Shown in pieces: positions 36,690 to 48,340 of a stretch of 64,000 bases of DNA. Every line of letters begins with the position of its first letter. Positions within the stretch are counted from its first letter, which is position 1. The stretch spans positions 1 to 64,000 of the forward strand of contig JAJEKV010000862.1 in assembly GCA_021234155.1 (NCBI GenBank), read 5' to 3'. The DNA comes from Isoetes taiwanensis. Lineage: Eukaryota; Streptophyta; Lycopodiopsida; Isoetales; Isoetaceae. The notes under the pieces are model-generated. The model did no database searches. It was not told the origin of the DNA and was given only the letters and a program-made list of their open reading frames with translations. The translations under genes were made by a program, and so were the position numbers.

Positions 36690-38479
36690 TCAGTGAAGGG
36701 CAGCATCTTTCATCTCTTCCAAAGCATCCATAAAGCACTGGCAGAGTACATCAGGATCTGGAATTATGTCTTTTTTCACTGTGACTCCAAATCTGACTGT
36801 GCCCTTGTAGCTTATCACATGAACAACCAGAGCCTGAGAGAAAGATAAACAAAAATAACTGGTTAATTTAAAAGATTCTGAGTTTTGTTGAATATCAGAA
36901 TGCTATACCTGAGGAAGTCCAGAATTTGAGGCAATGAAATATGTTATTGGGTTGCCTGCAAAACTGATTTCTTCCACAGGCCCAACAACATTTGAGCATG
37001 TTAGAGTTGTCTGCAATGACATTTTGTACAGAACATTCTTTGCAAACTGCAAATAGAGCAGAAGCCAAATGCTGTTAAAGCACCTTTAAACAATCTGATA
37101 CATCCAATACCAAATTAGCATACCTTATCTCCATACCAGTCAAGTAAGTATGTGAACTTGCTTTCTAAGGATAGCCTTTTCCGATCTGCTGCAGAACTTG
37201 CCCATTGGATATAGTGCAGAGGATCCTTCATCTTTTTTAATGCAAGAGGCAGCATCATGTACCCAACATGGTTGCCCCATTCAGCCTGAGATCCCTTTTT
37301 CAACATCTCATCAACTTCCTGATCAAAGAGAAACCAAAAGAGTTACTTACACCTGCTTATTTGTACCTTCAGGAATTAAAACAGCAAGATTTTCTAAGTG
37401 ATTTCCTACATGAATCCCTGGACTTTTTCTAGTATTCATCAATACTAAAGCTCTGGCCAAAACATCCTCAAGTGGGTCTTTGTTCGAAGGCGAAGACCTT
37501 GTCTTTCGTAGAAGATAGCGCCTGAATCCAGAAGCAAGCATGGCAAGAACTACGGCATTGATGGTCTGTAAAAGTCCAAGTTTAGCATCAACTTAGAGAT
37601 TAGAGGAAAATCAATTCAGAATTTAAAAGAAAAGTTACCCCATTAGATGCTTGTTTCACGAGTTTCATATCTTCAAGGCTGACAGTACACATGCTAAATG
37701 CCTTAGGCCACTTTTCACAGCCATAGACTCCTTTGATTGGGGTCTGTGTATCAGCGCGCCATAACAGAGTGGCAAAAAACTCAAACAGGTCCATCAAAGA
37801 AATCCAAAACAGTAAAATCAACGACCATAATCTAACAAGAATACTAGGAGAAGTTTTTTTCTGATATTTAGGAACCGTTGGCAGAGCATCAGGGCAGTCA
37901 CTTCTTCTGGTACTTGCCAATAATAGAGACATTAACGATGTTCCATCTCCAAGGGCATGATGAAGCCTAAATATACCACATGCCTCTGCTTCCTTTGATC
38001 TCTTATTTAACACATGAATCTCCCACAGAGGCTTAGACATATCGAACGGTTTTGCATCCTGAAGCTTTGCAATGTACTCTTCTACGAAATTCTCAGACTC
38101 CATTTCTTCAGGCTTTGCAAATATAACGTGATCATCAAAGTTAACTTTGGTGGGAACCCAATAAATCTTTCCATCTTTTCCTGTTTTCTGCATCGTAATG
38201 CATCAAAATGGCGGGCTTAAAGAAAGAAATAAAGAAACTATTTACAAAATTTGATAAAATTGTTACCATAACGCTAATGAATCGCTTATGGCGGAGCATG
38301 GTTTGATGAAGAAGGCTACGCATTGCTTCGTCATCGATGGGATTTGCAAGTCCAATGATGGCACTTATTGTCATATAGAAATCTGGAGCCAAAAACATTC
38401 TTCCGGTGGGGGTTACAGGCTCCAAATCTTCATGCTCGGCTATGGCAATCGGAGCTGTTTTGATCCGAAGGCCCTCCAT
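36690..38479 (-). CDS. WSD1-like: WSD1-type wax ester synthase/diacylglycerol O-acyltransferase, six exons
   Basis: On the minus strand exons at 38479-38267, 38187-37639, 37565-37353, 37318-37124, 37046-36909 and 36833-36690 join into a 483-residue protein. All five introns are GT..AG and in phase 0. The family makes wax esters from fatty alcohols and acyl-CoA, or triacylglycerol from diacylglycerol, mainly at the endoplasmic reticulum. The acyltransferase active-site motif HHxxxDG is intact as HHALGDG (147-153), and PLWE (124-127) and SNVVGP (408-413) are in their usual places. A hydrophobic stretch at about 187-210 (LWSLILLFWISL) may anchor it to the membrane. The C-terminal WSD1 domain (DUF1298) runs from about residue 330 to the end. 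The length is normal for plant WSD1 proteins (about 480-490). The start at 38479 gives MEGLRIKTAP; an in-frame TTG lies further upstream but no nearer ATG. The gene appears fully intact. Substrate preference cannot be told. Confidence 0.92.
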
Positions 38480-39295
38480 TCTGAAACAGAGCAATGGAAT
38501 GCTGTAAGGATCGTTGTGTCTAATATTTGAGAAGACGTCAGGTCAGCGCGGTAGGGCTCGAACATAAATGCAGCATTTTTACCTTCCAAACATACGAAAC
38601 TAGTAAATATTGGCCACTGCTATTGAACCATACTGAGAGAAAAAACGTTGTCCCCACGAAACTGTTGTAAATATTTTTGGTTCAAAAAACGCAATGGCTG
38701 AACACCACTTCAATGATCTCCAGGACACGCACTCAGTTATGTCCTCATCTCAAATGATGCACTAATATGCATAATAATATACCATTTCATAGTCTCTCAG
38801 CATACTTATTATTGTCAAGGTTTTTCCTCAAAAATCCTATGGGATATGTCATGAATATGTCGTGGTTCAATCGCGATAATGGCCAAAGTAAGTCATCCCC
38901 ATTAGGCTAAAACAAAACAAGATGATAAAAAAAAAAAGAAAAGAAAAAGTAAGATGTGGTTCAATCACGATAATGGCCAAAGTAAGTCATCCCCAAAACA
39001 AGATGATAAATTAAAAAAAAGGAAGGAAAAGAAAAAGTAGATTCTATTTTAGCAAGGGAGAACCATAAAAAATAAATGAGGACGGTGAAATTTTCTGTTG
39101 TTTCAAATGGTGAATCTGGCTTTATAGATTTCACTAAAACCATATATAGCAAATATTGCACACAGGTTAGAGGCAATAAATGTTTCAAAAACACTTCGGC
39201 GGGCAGTGACCCACCTATACCAATGTGTCTCTCCTTCCCATTTGAAGGACCTAACCAAATCGAAAGCACGATCAACTGCTATTTTTTATTAATTT
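38480..39295. other. 5' flank of WSD1-type gene with a 91-bp tandem repeat
   Basis: The promoter side of the acyltransferase. No gene. At about 38862 and 38953 a block containing ATGGCCAAAGTAAGTCATCC and a following poly-purine tail (AAAGAAAAGAAAAAGTA) is tandemly repeated. A copia-LTR-like word, TATTGTCAAGGTTTTTCC, at about 38810 recurs near 43577. Confidence 0.55.
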
Positions 39296-39298
39296 ATT

Positions 39299-40139
39299 GA
39301 TGAGCTAGAAGAATGGCTAGATAGCAAAGGTGGGAGAGGAGGTCGTATTGTTCAACTGCTTTATGCGGATGATCTTTAGAGAATTTGAACTTCTTATGTA
39401 TACCAAGGTGTATGCCAACAGATCAAAACATTAATTTTGCATTGATGGTGAGAAATATACCAAGGTGTATGCCAACAGATCAAAACATTAATTTTGCATT
39501 GATGGTGAGAAACTGAAACAAGTCAATCATTGAAACAAGTCAATCATTGCAAGTACATTGGAATAGAGATCTCATAACATTATAGTGAAACATGTATGCT
39601 TCCAATAACATCAAAAGTACTCAAAAAGGTATTGGATCGAGACATTTGGCATTGGAGTAGCTATTGCTTGATATCTTGTTTCATATAGTAATTCTTTATG
39701 GTTATTCAATATAAACATTTGGGCTTTCATAGGATTATATTAGATGTGTAGGTATTTTATTGTTGAACTTTTCAAACTCCGTATGACATACTCTTGATGG
39801 AAATTGAATGTCTTCCATTGCAAGCATAGGCATTATGTCTGGCACTTGATTATGAAAATAGGTTCAAGAACATGAGCCATGAACAATTGTCTTATCGAGC
39901 TATGCTTCACTCCATGGAATCTAAGTGGTTGACATTGTGGAATAGAATGAAAAATGGACTATTAAATAAGAAGATCGTCCTAAAATTTGTATTGAGTATA
40001 AGACTATGTCCAAACATATGGTATGTCAGAAACTATGGGAGAAAAAAGGCATGAAATGGAATTTCTATAAACGAAAAATAAATCCAATGATTATTTACTA
40101 GATTGATCTCGCATCATTTGGCCATTGAAGAAAGGAGAG
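39299..40139 (+). mobile_element. LINE reverse transcriptase remnant
   Basis: The translated remnant reads DELEEWLD, then IVQLLYADDL and a stop (39299-39378), matching the YxDD reverse transcriptase active-site region. It is followed by GEKLKQVNHCKYIGIEI (about 39505-39570), the conserved LINE segment after the palm domain, and by a tail frame (MSHEQLSYRAMLHSMESKW at about 39872). Stops and a local tandem duplication (TATACCAAGGTGTATGCCAA, about 39399 and 39456) break it. It is inactive. Confidence 0.65.
39676..40139 (+). repeat. Duplicated LINE-derived segment, copy 1
   Basis: The segment from TTGTTTCATATAGTAATTC to AAAGGAGAG is repeated at 40529-40976 in the same orientation with a few percent divergence and small indels. 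Both copies share the frame ending in WNRMKNGLLNKK. Confidence 0.85.
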
Positions 40140-40151
40140 CCCCTGCTTCCC

Positions 40152-40530
40152 TTCCCCTATAATATGGAAGTCGGGGAATCAGATAATATTCTCCGGCAAG
40201 CTCATGTTCTTCAACTATGGAGAAGCAAATCGTGTTGTTTAGCATGCAATCATGTTCTTCAGCACGGCAGTAGATCCCGCAAGACCCTGCAAGCTTCAAG
40301 TAGTTCAGGCAAGATCCGGCAAGCTTCAAGCAGCAGATGGAGCTCTGCATTAGATCCGGCAAGCTTCGAGCAGGGCTTCATCTGGTGAGCTAACCTGACC
40401 TTAAAAACTTACACTAGCAATGCACAGATTTAGCTACTGGGCAGAATGGATGCCCCAATTTCTATTCCACGTTATTGGCGAGGACACGTGGCGGCACACA
40501 AAGGCACAGTTATGACCCAACTTCCATATT
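40152..40530 (+). mobile_element. Inverted-repeat element (MITE-like), copy 1
   Basis: Terminal inverted repeats AATATGGAAGT (40161-40171) and ACTTCCATATT (40520-40530) enclose about 350 bp rich in CAAGCTTC and GATCCGGCAAG words. The right part carries GGATGCC and GACACGTGGCGG. A relative with the same layout lies at 45161-45579. It sits exactly between the two duplicated LINE segments. No open frame, so it is non-autonomous. Confidence 0.6.
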
Positions 40531-40976
40531 GTTTCATATAGTAATTCTTCATGGTTATTCAATATAAACGTTTAGGCTTTCATAGGATTAGATTAGATGT
40601 GTAGGTTTATTATTATTGAACTTTTCAAACTTCATATGAGAAATTGAATGGAAATTGAATGTCTTCCATTGTAAGCATAGGTACTATGTCTGCACTTGAT
40701 TATGAAAATAGGTTCAAGAACATGAACCATGAACAATTGTCTTATCTAGCAATGCTTCAATCCATGGAATCTAAGTGGTCCACATTGTGGAATAGAATGA
40801 AAAATGGACTATTAAATAAGAAGACCATCTTAAAACTTCTATTGAGTATAAGACTGTCCAAACAGATGGTATGTCAGAAACTATGGGAGAAAAAAGTCAT
40901 GAAATAAACGAAAAATAGATCCAATGATTATTTACTAGATTGATCTCACATCATTTGGTCATTGAAAAAAGGAGAG
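40529..40976 (+). repeat. Duplicated LINE-derived segment, copy 2
   Basis: Direct repeat of 39676-40139. It begins at the right terminal repeat of the inserted element and ends at GGAGAG like copy 1. Its frame (MNHEQLSYLAMLQSMESKW) is slightly more open than copy 1's, but it is a tail fragment only. Confidence 0.85.
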
Positions 40977-41740
40977 GGAATGGCATTGATCAAGAACATG
41001 GGCTTTGCCTGTATTAGATAAAACATAATCGAATAGAATATTTTACGTCCTTGCAGACCAATTGATCATGGAACTCAATACAATTGAACTAGTGCAATCA
41101 TTACTAGGATTAAACCCTTGCCTCGAAAAGGTTTTCAAAGGAAACATTTGTAGTAATAGTCGATATTAGAAAGTTATAGAATGTAATTAATTACCACCTC
41201 GTTCTTGATATTGGTTCAACAATAGAAGACGACTAGCATCTAGGACCTCAAGAATGTATAAACTTAGATCATTTTTGATGCAATAGCTACAAGCTTCCTT
41301 TTGAATAAAGAAGAAAATAAGCTTGTGATCTATGTGCCAAAGTAGGAAAAAGACCATCAAAGATATTGTTGAAGAAGCTTTGACTCAGCATTTCAAAACT
41401 CTATGCATTGGTTCTGATGCAAAGAGCATTAGGCAAACCATATATTGTAATGTTCCAGCACCTTTTCAAACACCAAGGAGATTCAGCTATGGCAAGCGCT
41501 AGAGAAGGGTGACTATCAACTTCCATGGCATGCACTTTATTTATAAATCATATATCTGGCGTTGCATAACTAAACATTAAAGAGGTCTCTTTCAGAAGAA
41601 TGGAATACATTATAGCTTCTACTACTAAGTTGTAAGCGATAAAAGGATTTGTGCATCATGTTCTAGGTTACCATTAGAACTAGCACTAATGGCTGGTCCT
41701 CATATCTCAGATCTATACACTAAAATGGGCTCTACCAGAG
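40977..41740. other. Non-genic stretch
   Basis: No recognisable coding sequence. It may hold diverged upstream parts of the LINE remnant that follows. Confidence 0.35.
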
Positions 41741-41749
41741 TTCTAAACA

Positions 41750-43450
41750 AGGCAACTTATGCTTCTCGAATGCACTAGTCATAAGAACAGTAGAAAGAAG
41801 AAGGCTTTTCCCCATAATGGACCACTAATAGGGGTGTTCCCATCTACAAGGCAAAGCGACCCTCACTGCCCAACCAACTATCGCACAATCATGGTCAACT
41901 GGATGTTTGCAAATTGCTGGCCAACAATCTCGAGGAGTAGTTGACGATATGGGCAGAGGATGCAGAGGTCTGTGCCCTCACACAGGCAGGATTCGAGCCC
42001 CGACACTCCACCATTGATCATAATTTTACACTGTGGACCTTGATTGAAGAGAGCTAAAATGTAAAGAAATCTTCATATGGGACTGCATTGTTGATTTGAT
42101 TGATTGAGCTTTGGACATTATGCCTTAGCAAATTATTGTGAGAGACATTGGTGCAGTTGAAGTCCNCTGTGGAGTTACAAACTGCAATATATTGGTTGTA
42201 TGAGACATGCTCATGCTGAATGACACCGTCAGGCCAAGTTGTGCACAGTAGTATTGGAGTCTGCCAGTGATGCCTGCTCCCCCTAATGTTGTTTGGTCTC
42301 TATATTGATTAGTTAGAAGATTTGCTTGCTGAGCATTAGAGTGGAATAAGTCAGCTCATGCACCAATTCATCAGGCAATTCATATATGTCGATGATGTGA
42401 ACCTCTTAGCTTACACCTCATTAACATACAACATCATCTGAATGGCCAGGATACCTTTTGTCGAGCCACTAAAATGCGCATTAATTGGCTAAGGCTAGGT
42501 ATTGCTCGTCTTGTCCTTATGTGAGCCAAGGCCTCCTTTTTTTACTTATCCAGGTTAGAATGTGGAGGTGGCACCAATCTACACGTATTTGGGAGTGGAG
42601 TTTCCTTCTACCATATTTTGGGACACTTCTATCTGGCTACAAGTGATGGGGGGCTAGAAGGCATTGTAGGCAATGCAAAGCAATAGTTACCAAGTAGACC
42701 TCTAAGACTGAACCCATCAGTCGCACTTGTTTAGGGTCTTGATGGAGCTTGTTGTTCTATACAGGGCGAGGTATGGGGCCCAATGATATCCCGTGCCACC
42801 TGGAATGACTTGAAGCGGGTGGAGAACACCTTCTTAGCTCAGGACTTGGGGTAAAATCCATGATCTCATATCAAATTCTTCTGTAGAAGATAGGTTTCTT
42901 GCTCTCCATAGGCCATACTCCACCGTCACTTCATCTACTTTCGATCAGTATGACAATGCTCGTCTCTCCAACCTTATGAGTCCACAATGCTTCAAAGCCT
43001 ATTGGAAGGCAAAACGAACTCAATGGTTCTCCCGATAGAATGTGCAGGAGCACATGTGCATAGAGTAGAAACTGATGAGAATCACATACTTTGGGACAGT
43101 ACTTTGACACTTACTTCCTTAGCAAGTTTTGGGATGTTGGTGCCTTGGAATAGGTCAAGACAACACACTACTAGAGCTTGATAAGTCCCATTCTTGAATG
43201 AGTTCCAAGATGCTATCTGCATACACATTTGCCTATGAAGAAGCATAGACTGATAGCGTCCATTCGCATAGGTACACATCGTCTTAGAATTGAGACAAAC
43301 AAATGGATTCGGGAGGTACGAGAGGACATAATTTGTCAGTATTGCCAGTTGTAAATTATTGAGGATGAGTGTCACACTCTTCAAAATTGTCTGGCATTCG
43401 ACCATATCCGAGCACGCTATGCTGAGTTGGTCCTGCCTAACTAGCCCCTC
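41750..43450 (+). mobile_element. LINE reverse transcriptase remnant with C-terminal tail
   Basis: Modules in order are VPIYKAKRPSLPNQLSHN (about 41830), AEDAEVCALTQAGFEPRHS then TIDHNFTLWTLIEES (about 41950-42060), LMLFGLYID (about 42280), FIYVDDVNLLAY with the YxDD motif (about 42380-42415), APIYTYLGVEFPSTIFW (about 42571-42620) and a tail with RIETNKWIREVREDI (about 43283). This is the order of a LINE reverse transcriptase and its C-terminal domain. Many stops and frameshifts make it dead. An undetermined base (n) lies at 42166. Confidence 0.75.
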
Positions 43451-45160
43451 CATGTGATGTTAGACACGGCCAATGGGATTACTGGGATTATATCATGAGG
43501 CGATGGATATGTGCACCCAACTATATCCGTAGACACTACCTTGAAATGGATCATTGTACAGTTTATCAGCATGCTTATTATTATCAAGGTTTTTCCCGTG
43601 AAAACCCTTTGGGGCAAGGGTTTTTTTAATCCTATCAGTAATACGTTTTGATTGGGTCCCATAGGCCTATTGATCTCCGTGGACGATAAAAACCTAATCA
43701 ATTCAATTTTATTCTATTCTTTGAATGTTGATTTAATAATGCAATTGAAAGCTGATCGAAGGTTGTTGAACTGCAGCTAGAAGACATGATAGAAGCTAAA
43801 GTGGGATTCAATAGTTAACCATTTCTTCGGAACAACTCCGTCACTGACTATATCTGTATATCCTTTTTGGTTCTTAATGCTATCAATAATATTTTGACAC
43901 TATTGATAACAACTATGGCATATATAACATCACCACTTGATAATGGACATCACTACTCTAGGCTCATGTAGACCTATCTCATATGAATGGCAGGCAGGCA
44001 GGAAGACACTTTTTTACATCATGCCACACTGGCAGCATCCATGAGGATATATGACGGACGCTCGGAGACTTGACACAAGATCTTTTAATTGCTAACCCAC
44101 TTTTTTTTTTTTGGGGGGGGAGGACGGCATGCAAAGATGCGCTCTGACCACAGAAAATGCAAAGGGGCGATTTGCCTTGCCAACTGCCCATGCCATGGCC
44201 TTGCCAAAGAATAGTTCCTAAAAAAAAATTTGACTTGCCTCGAGGTTGGTGTGTAATTAGAGAGATCAATGGGAGAAAATATTTTAGATGACAATGGGGC
44301 TATCTAGCATTTCTATATGTCTTTCTAGCATTTTGTATGATGTTGACATATGTAAGTTATCTTTTCTTTCCCATTATCTTATTATTTTATTAAGTGCACC
44401 GACTTCATTCCATTTCCCATTATGTTATTACATGCACCAACTTCACTCCATTCTGACCTCCTAATATCCACATCGCATTTATGGGTCTTCACGGGTCTTC
44501 ACGACCAACCATCACATTTTGACATATGTTATCTTTTCTTTCAGCAACTCCATTCTGTAGTATCCACATGCATTTATGGGTCTTCACGACCAACCATCAC
44601 ATTTATTTATCATTAAAGAACTTCATGTTCGATGCTATTCCCACAAGCTACCAAATCTCAAAGTGGTGGGATTAGGTGGCTTGCAAGCAATTCTGACAAA
44701 AAATGAAGTCTAGGGGATTATGCTTAGTAGACATCTAGCGAGGGCAATGCCACCATTTATTTCTAGCTCAATTGGAGAGTTAAATCTCCATGTGACCAGT
44801 AGCAATCAAAGCACACAACATAGACATTGATCGTATGTTGATGAGATCATTAGCATGCATATCAACATGTGGCACTTAGACTGGACACATGGCTCAAACT
44901 AGAGGATGGAATCAGCTATCTCATTGTTGCTTGTTTTGCCAAGTACTTATATTAAAGTGCACAACATAGACATTCATTATATGTGGTAAGCATCCCAGTC
45001 ATTTCGGTCTTCTTTTCTCATATATTTTATAATGTGTTTGCCCTAGTGTAAATGCTTGTGTTATTCCAAGCTCTTATATGTATAGGGGAATGGAGGGCCC
45101 CGCAACTAACGATAGCCAGGAGCAGGTCTCCTGCATGCTAGAATGGCAGACAAATTGTAA
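43451..45160. other. Non-genic stretch with short repeats
   Basis: It contains AAGGTTTTTCCCGTGAAAAC (near 43590), a copia-LTR-like word also seen near 38815, and a T-run/G-run at about 44100-44120. A block at 44344-44605 is listed separately. The phrase CACAACATAGACATT occurs near 44815 and 44960. No gene. Confidence 0.4.
44344..44605. repeat. Diverged tandem repeat, about 100-170 bp
   Basis: TTATCTTTTCTTTC occurs near 44358 and 44528. CATTTATGGGTCTTCACG occurs near 44477 and 44571, each followed by GACCAACCATCACATTT, with a further partial ATTCCATTTCCCATTATGTT unit between them. Confidence 0.6.
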
Positions 45161-45579
45161 TTCCCCTATAAAATAGAAGTAGGGGGGCTTTTTTGTATAT
45201 TATTCTTAAAGAGTGTTCTTGCAAAAGTGTTCAAGGATCCATTACCATTTTGAAGAGTGTTTACAAGGTCCAACAGTTTCGTTTGTAGAAAGCTTCCAAA
45301 AAGCTTCAGATCCAGAAAGCTTCAGATTCGGCAGAGGGCTTTTGGAAAGCTTCAGAGTTTGTGGAAAGCTTTACAAGAGCTGCAAGAAATCTAACCTAAA
45401 CAAAAATCTAGCTTATTCAACTCTTTACCTACAAAAAATAGACCTAAAAAATAGACTGATTGTTGTACCTGCTTAGTGTAATGGGCATCCCTACTTCCAT
45501 TCTGCGATGCAAGGGATGCCACGTGGTGGTATAAAAATGCACGCCACTGAAAAAACAAAAGTGATCCTACTTCTATTTT
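45161..45579 (+). mobile_element. Inverted-repeat element (MITE-like), copy 2
   Basis: AAAATAGAAGTAGG (45170-45183) is the exact reverse complement of 45566-45579 (CCTACTTCTATTTT). The interior is rich in AAGCTTC words and has a GGGATGCCACGTGG patch at about 45506-45520, as in copy 1. TTCCCCTATA precedes the left repeat in both copies. No coding capacity. Confidence 0.65.
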
Positions 45580-46005
45580 GTTTATTATTAGCGTGCAAGG
45601 ATTTATGATATTGATACCTCAATTTGAAGGTGGCATTTGATGCATAAAATGATCTAAACTCTATATGGTAACAAAACTATAATCATGTTATGATTCCTGC
45701 CCCGGTGTACACTACATACCCTCATGGGAAGATAACTTTTGATGTTAATCATGATTACGTCTAGTACGATGGAAGCATGATAAATATAAAGAATACAAAT
45801 CCTAAATGTTGAAAATTATATAAAAAAGTCGCATTTAATTAAAGTGGGCCAGATTCTGACGTTTGGGATTCATGCAGTAAAATAAGACTCATACAAAAAA
45901 AATAAGTTTTTACAATGCATCACTATCAGGTATTCACATCATACAACAAGAACTAGTGCATGACATTTTCTCACAAAATTTGCAAATAACCAGTTGAGAA
46001 TATGG
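45580..46005. other. Non-genic AT-rich stretch
   Basis: AT-rich sequence without coding signal. A phrase like GGTGGCATTTGATGCAT (45638) recurs in altered form near 46888 and 47009. Confidence 0.4.
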
Positions 46006-46010
46006 GTAGA

Positions 46011-46232
46011 GAAGTTGGGGCGCGCGGGGAAGGGGGGACGTGGGGTAGGGGAATTGGGGAAGGGGAGAAGTTCGGGAAGGGGCAAGAGGAGGGGAGGAGG
46101 AAAGTCAATGCAAGGGAAGTTAGGGAAGGAGGGGAAGTTAGGGAGGGGGAGGGCGGAGGGAGGGAAGGGGGAAGCCACCAAGGGGGAGGGAGAGGGAGGG
46201 AAGGGGGAAGGGATAAGGGAAGGGAGGATGGA
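46011..46232 (+). repeat. G-rich polypurine tract
   Basis: About 220 bp consist almost only of G and A on the plus strand (GGGAAGGGGGA-type words), with a short CGCGCGGGG interruption near 46021. Long open frames on both strands here are artefacts of composition (Gly/Glu/Arg-rich or Pro/Ser/Leu-rich). Confidence 0.9.
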
Positions 46233-46239
46233 TCCTCTT

Positions 46240-47930
46240 TAAAAAACAACATCAATATTAAACAAGGTGCTGCGCACGGAGGGTTGCCCTCCGGTGGCCT
46301 GAGGGTGTGTTTGCTTGGTTTTCATTTTGTTGTTTTTATCTTGTAAAGCATCAACAACAGTTCCAAGACCTAGATATGGCACCTATAGGAATCATAGCCA
46401 TATATGAGCATTGATGCAGGGGGTACGGTGCAGTTTCTATGGTTTAAGTTTGGACCGGTGGATGGCCAAGACCAAGAATGCTAATCTAGAATTTCATTGA
46501 TATGGTGTAAGAATGGTATCAATATGATGTAAGAGTGCTTGAGCTATAACTTATTGTCCAATAAAAAAATCACTTGCACAAAAATTAGTTGTCGACGGTT
46601 GGTGTGATAGTCTAGGCGGAGGGGCTAGGTCTGTCTCAGAAATACAAGGTGAGTGCGAATTTTTGGAGGGTTTTTTTGGGAAAGGTTTAGAGGGTTTTTT
46701 AGTATGTAAGTTATTTATCCAATTTTTTATTGTTTGATAAGTGTCCTAATGAGCCCTAAAATCGTGAATTGAGTCTCAAAATTGGAGTGAGCTCTAGCAT
46801 TAGTATTTAATGAGCCCTAAAATCAGTACCAATGTCAAAATTAGAGTTCGCCCTAGGCTCAATGTATATCATGCAATAGCTAAATATAGGTGGCATTTAA
46901 ACCATGAATAAGAATCATGCAACAAAAAATAAGTATTTCTATTTCAATTAACAAATGCTAGTGGAGACTATTGCTTCATGAGCGGATTTTGAGAGAGTAT
47001 CACAAGCTAAGCATAGGTGGTATTTAGACTCTAATAATGAAATTCATGCAAACAAAACATTTGCAATGCTTACATTTCAGTATCAAAATACTTAGTGAAC
47101 ATTATTGCTTAGCGAGGTGGGCTTGTAATAGCTTGAAAGTTACACGTTTTACAAGGTACAAGGTACAATTACTGCCTTGAACCTCAATTGCACAGATCTG
47201 AAATTGTTCAAAAATCAATGAGATAATCATGTAACATGCCTTGAACTATATAAACAAAAGGCATCAATTAACTTCCACCAGAAATAGTTTATACAATCCT
47301 AACCAAATGAGGTCCAGAACATATACCACTCTATATGCTGGATACTACTCTGTACACTGGCTCTGAGCACTTGGGTGTCATATCTGAATACTGTAGAATC
47401 TTCTTTTCCTACTTCTGCAAGCCAAAATGGATCAGTAATAGGGACACAACACATTAGCTTTTCAAAGCCCCAAATGGACTACAATTTAATAGTACACAAT
47501 TAAGATTCAAGCTGCTAATTAAACATATAATTATTTTCCTGTCACATCTCATGCTCAAGCTTGTTCTTAGGGAAGTTTGATCTGAGAAAGATCTAAAAAC
47601 ATGTGACCTTTAGCATTATAACAAGAAAAACGAGCATATTACACCTTTTGCAAGAAACAGCTTGCGTCAAGAAAATTGCAATATCTCTAGGAAAAGGAAG
47701 TCTGCTTACCTGGTTTAGTGGGATGAACAGTATAAGACTGGATTAATTAAGAAATGAATATTACTCTTACATCTGCCTTCATCTACATAAGAAAATAATG
47801 CATTTCACCAAGGGAGTTCTCCTGTATAATAAGAGAATCATGGCACTCAATGCAACAAGTTTTTGAAGTCTACTCGATTAAGTAAAGGGATTGCAAAAAT
47901 TCCTTCAATACATCCGAGTGCTTATTTTTA
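46240..47930. other. Non-genic stretch with short local repeats
   Basis: A roughly 58-bp tandem pair containing TAATGAGCCCTAAAATC lies near 46750 and 46808. No coding region recognised. Confidence 0.4.
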
Positions 47931-47935
47931 CCTTA

Positions 47936-48340
47936 CAGTAGAGGAACACTGGCGCACAGGTTCTGGAATGAACTACTTTTCCATGCTACCAATGACTAAA
48001 TGGTAAAAAATATAATGCACAACTTACCTTTGTGGAGCAAGAGTGCTGGCACACAGTGTCTGGATACAACTTCATCATCTTTTAAAAATCTTAAAATCCT
48101 ACCATGTTAAGGATTCATGGGTCTCTGCAACAAGCAATAGGAGTTACCAAATAGACAAAAACACAGAGAACACTCTGGATCTAAAGCTGAGAATTACCCA
48201 ACTCTTCATCTTGCAATGAGATTTCTCTCCTTTATTCATTCGATATGACATAGATTTATGACTCTGCATTAGATCACAAAAGAGAATTTGGGAGTACCTA
48301 TGTGGAGCAAGAGCGTCGGTGCACATGGATTGGAGATAGC
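47936..48340. repeat. Short dispersed repeat, three copies
   Basis: TGTGGAGCAAGAG..T.GGCACAC-type blocks occur near 48031 (followed by AGTGTCTGGATA) and 48301 (GCACATGGATTGGAGATA), with a weaker copy near 47937 (GAACACTGGCGCACAGG). The 48031 and 48301 copies are preceded by ACCTT or ACCTA. Confidence 0.5.

Noticed and set aside
39676-40976. Complete small LTR retrotransposon (TRIM)
   Set aside because: The repeats encode a LINE tail, the inner element has its own terminal inverted repeats and a relative elsewhere without these flanks, and no primer-binding site was seen.
45939-46346. Overlapping long frames on both strands near 46 kb
   Set aside because: Produced by the polypurine/polypyrimidine composition; only Gly/Glu/Arg or Pro/Ser/Leu repeats.
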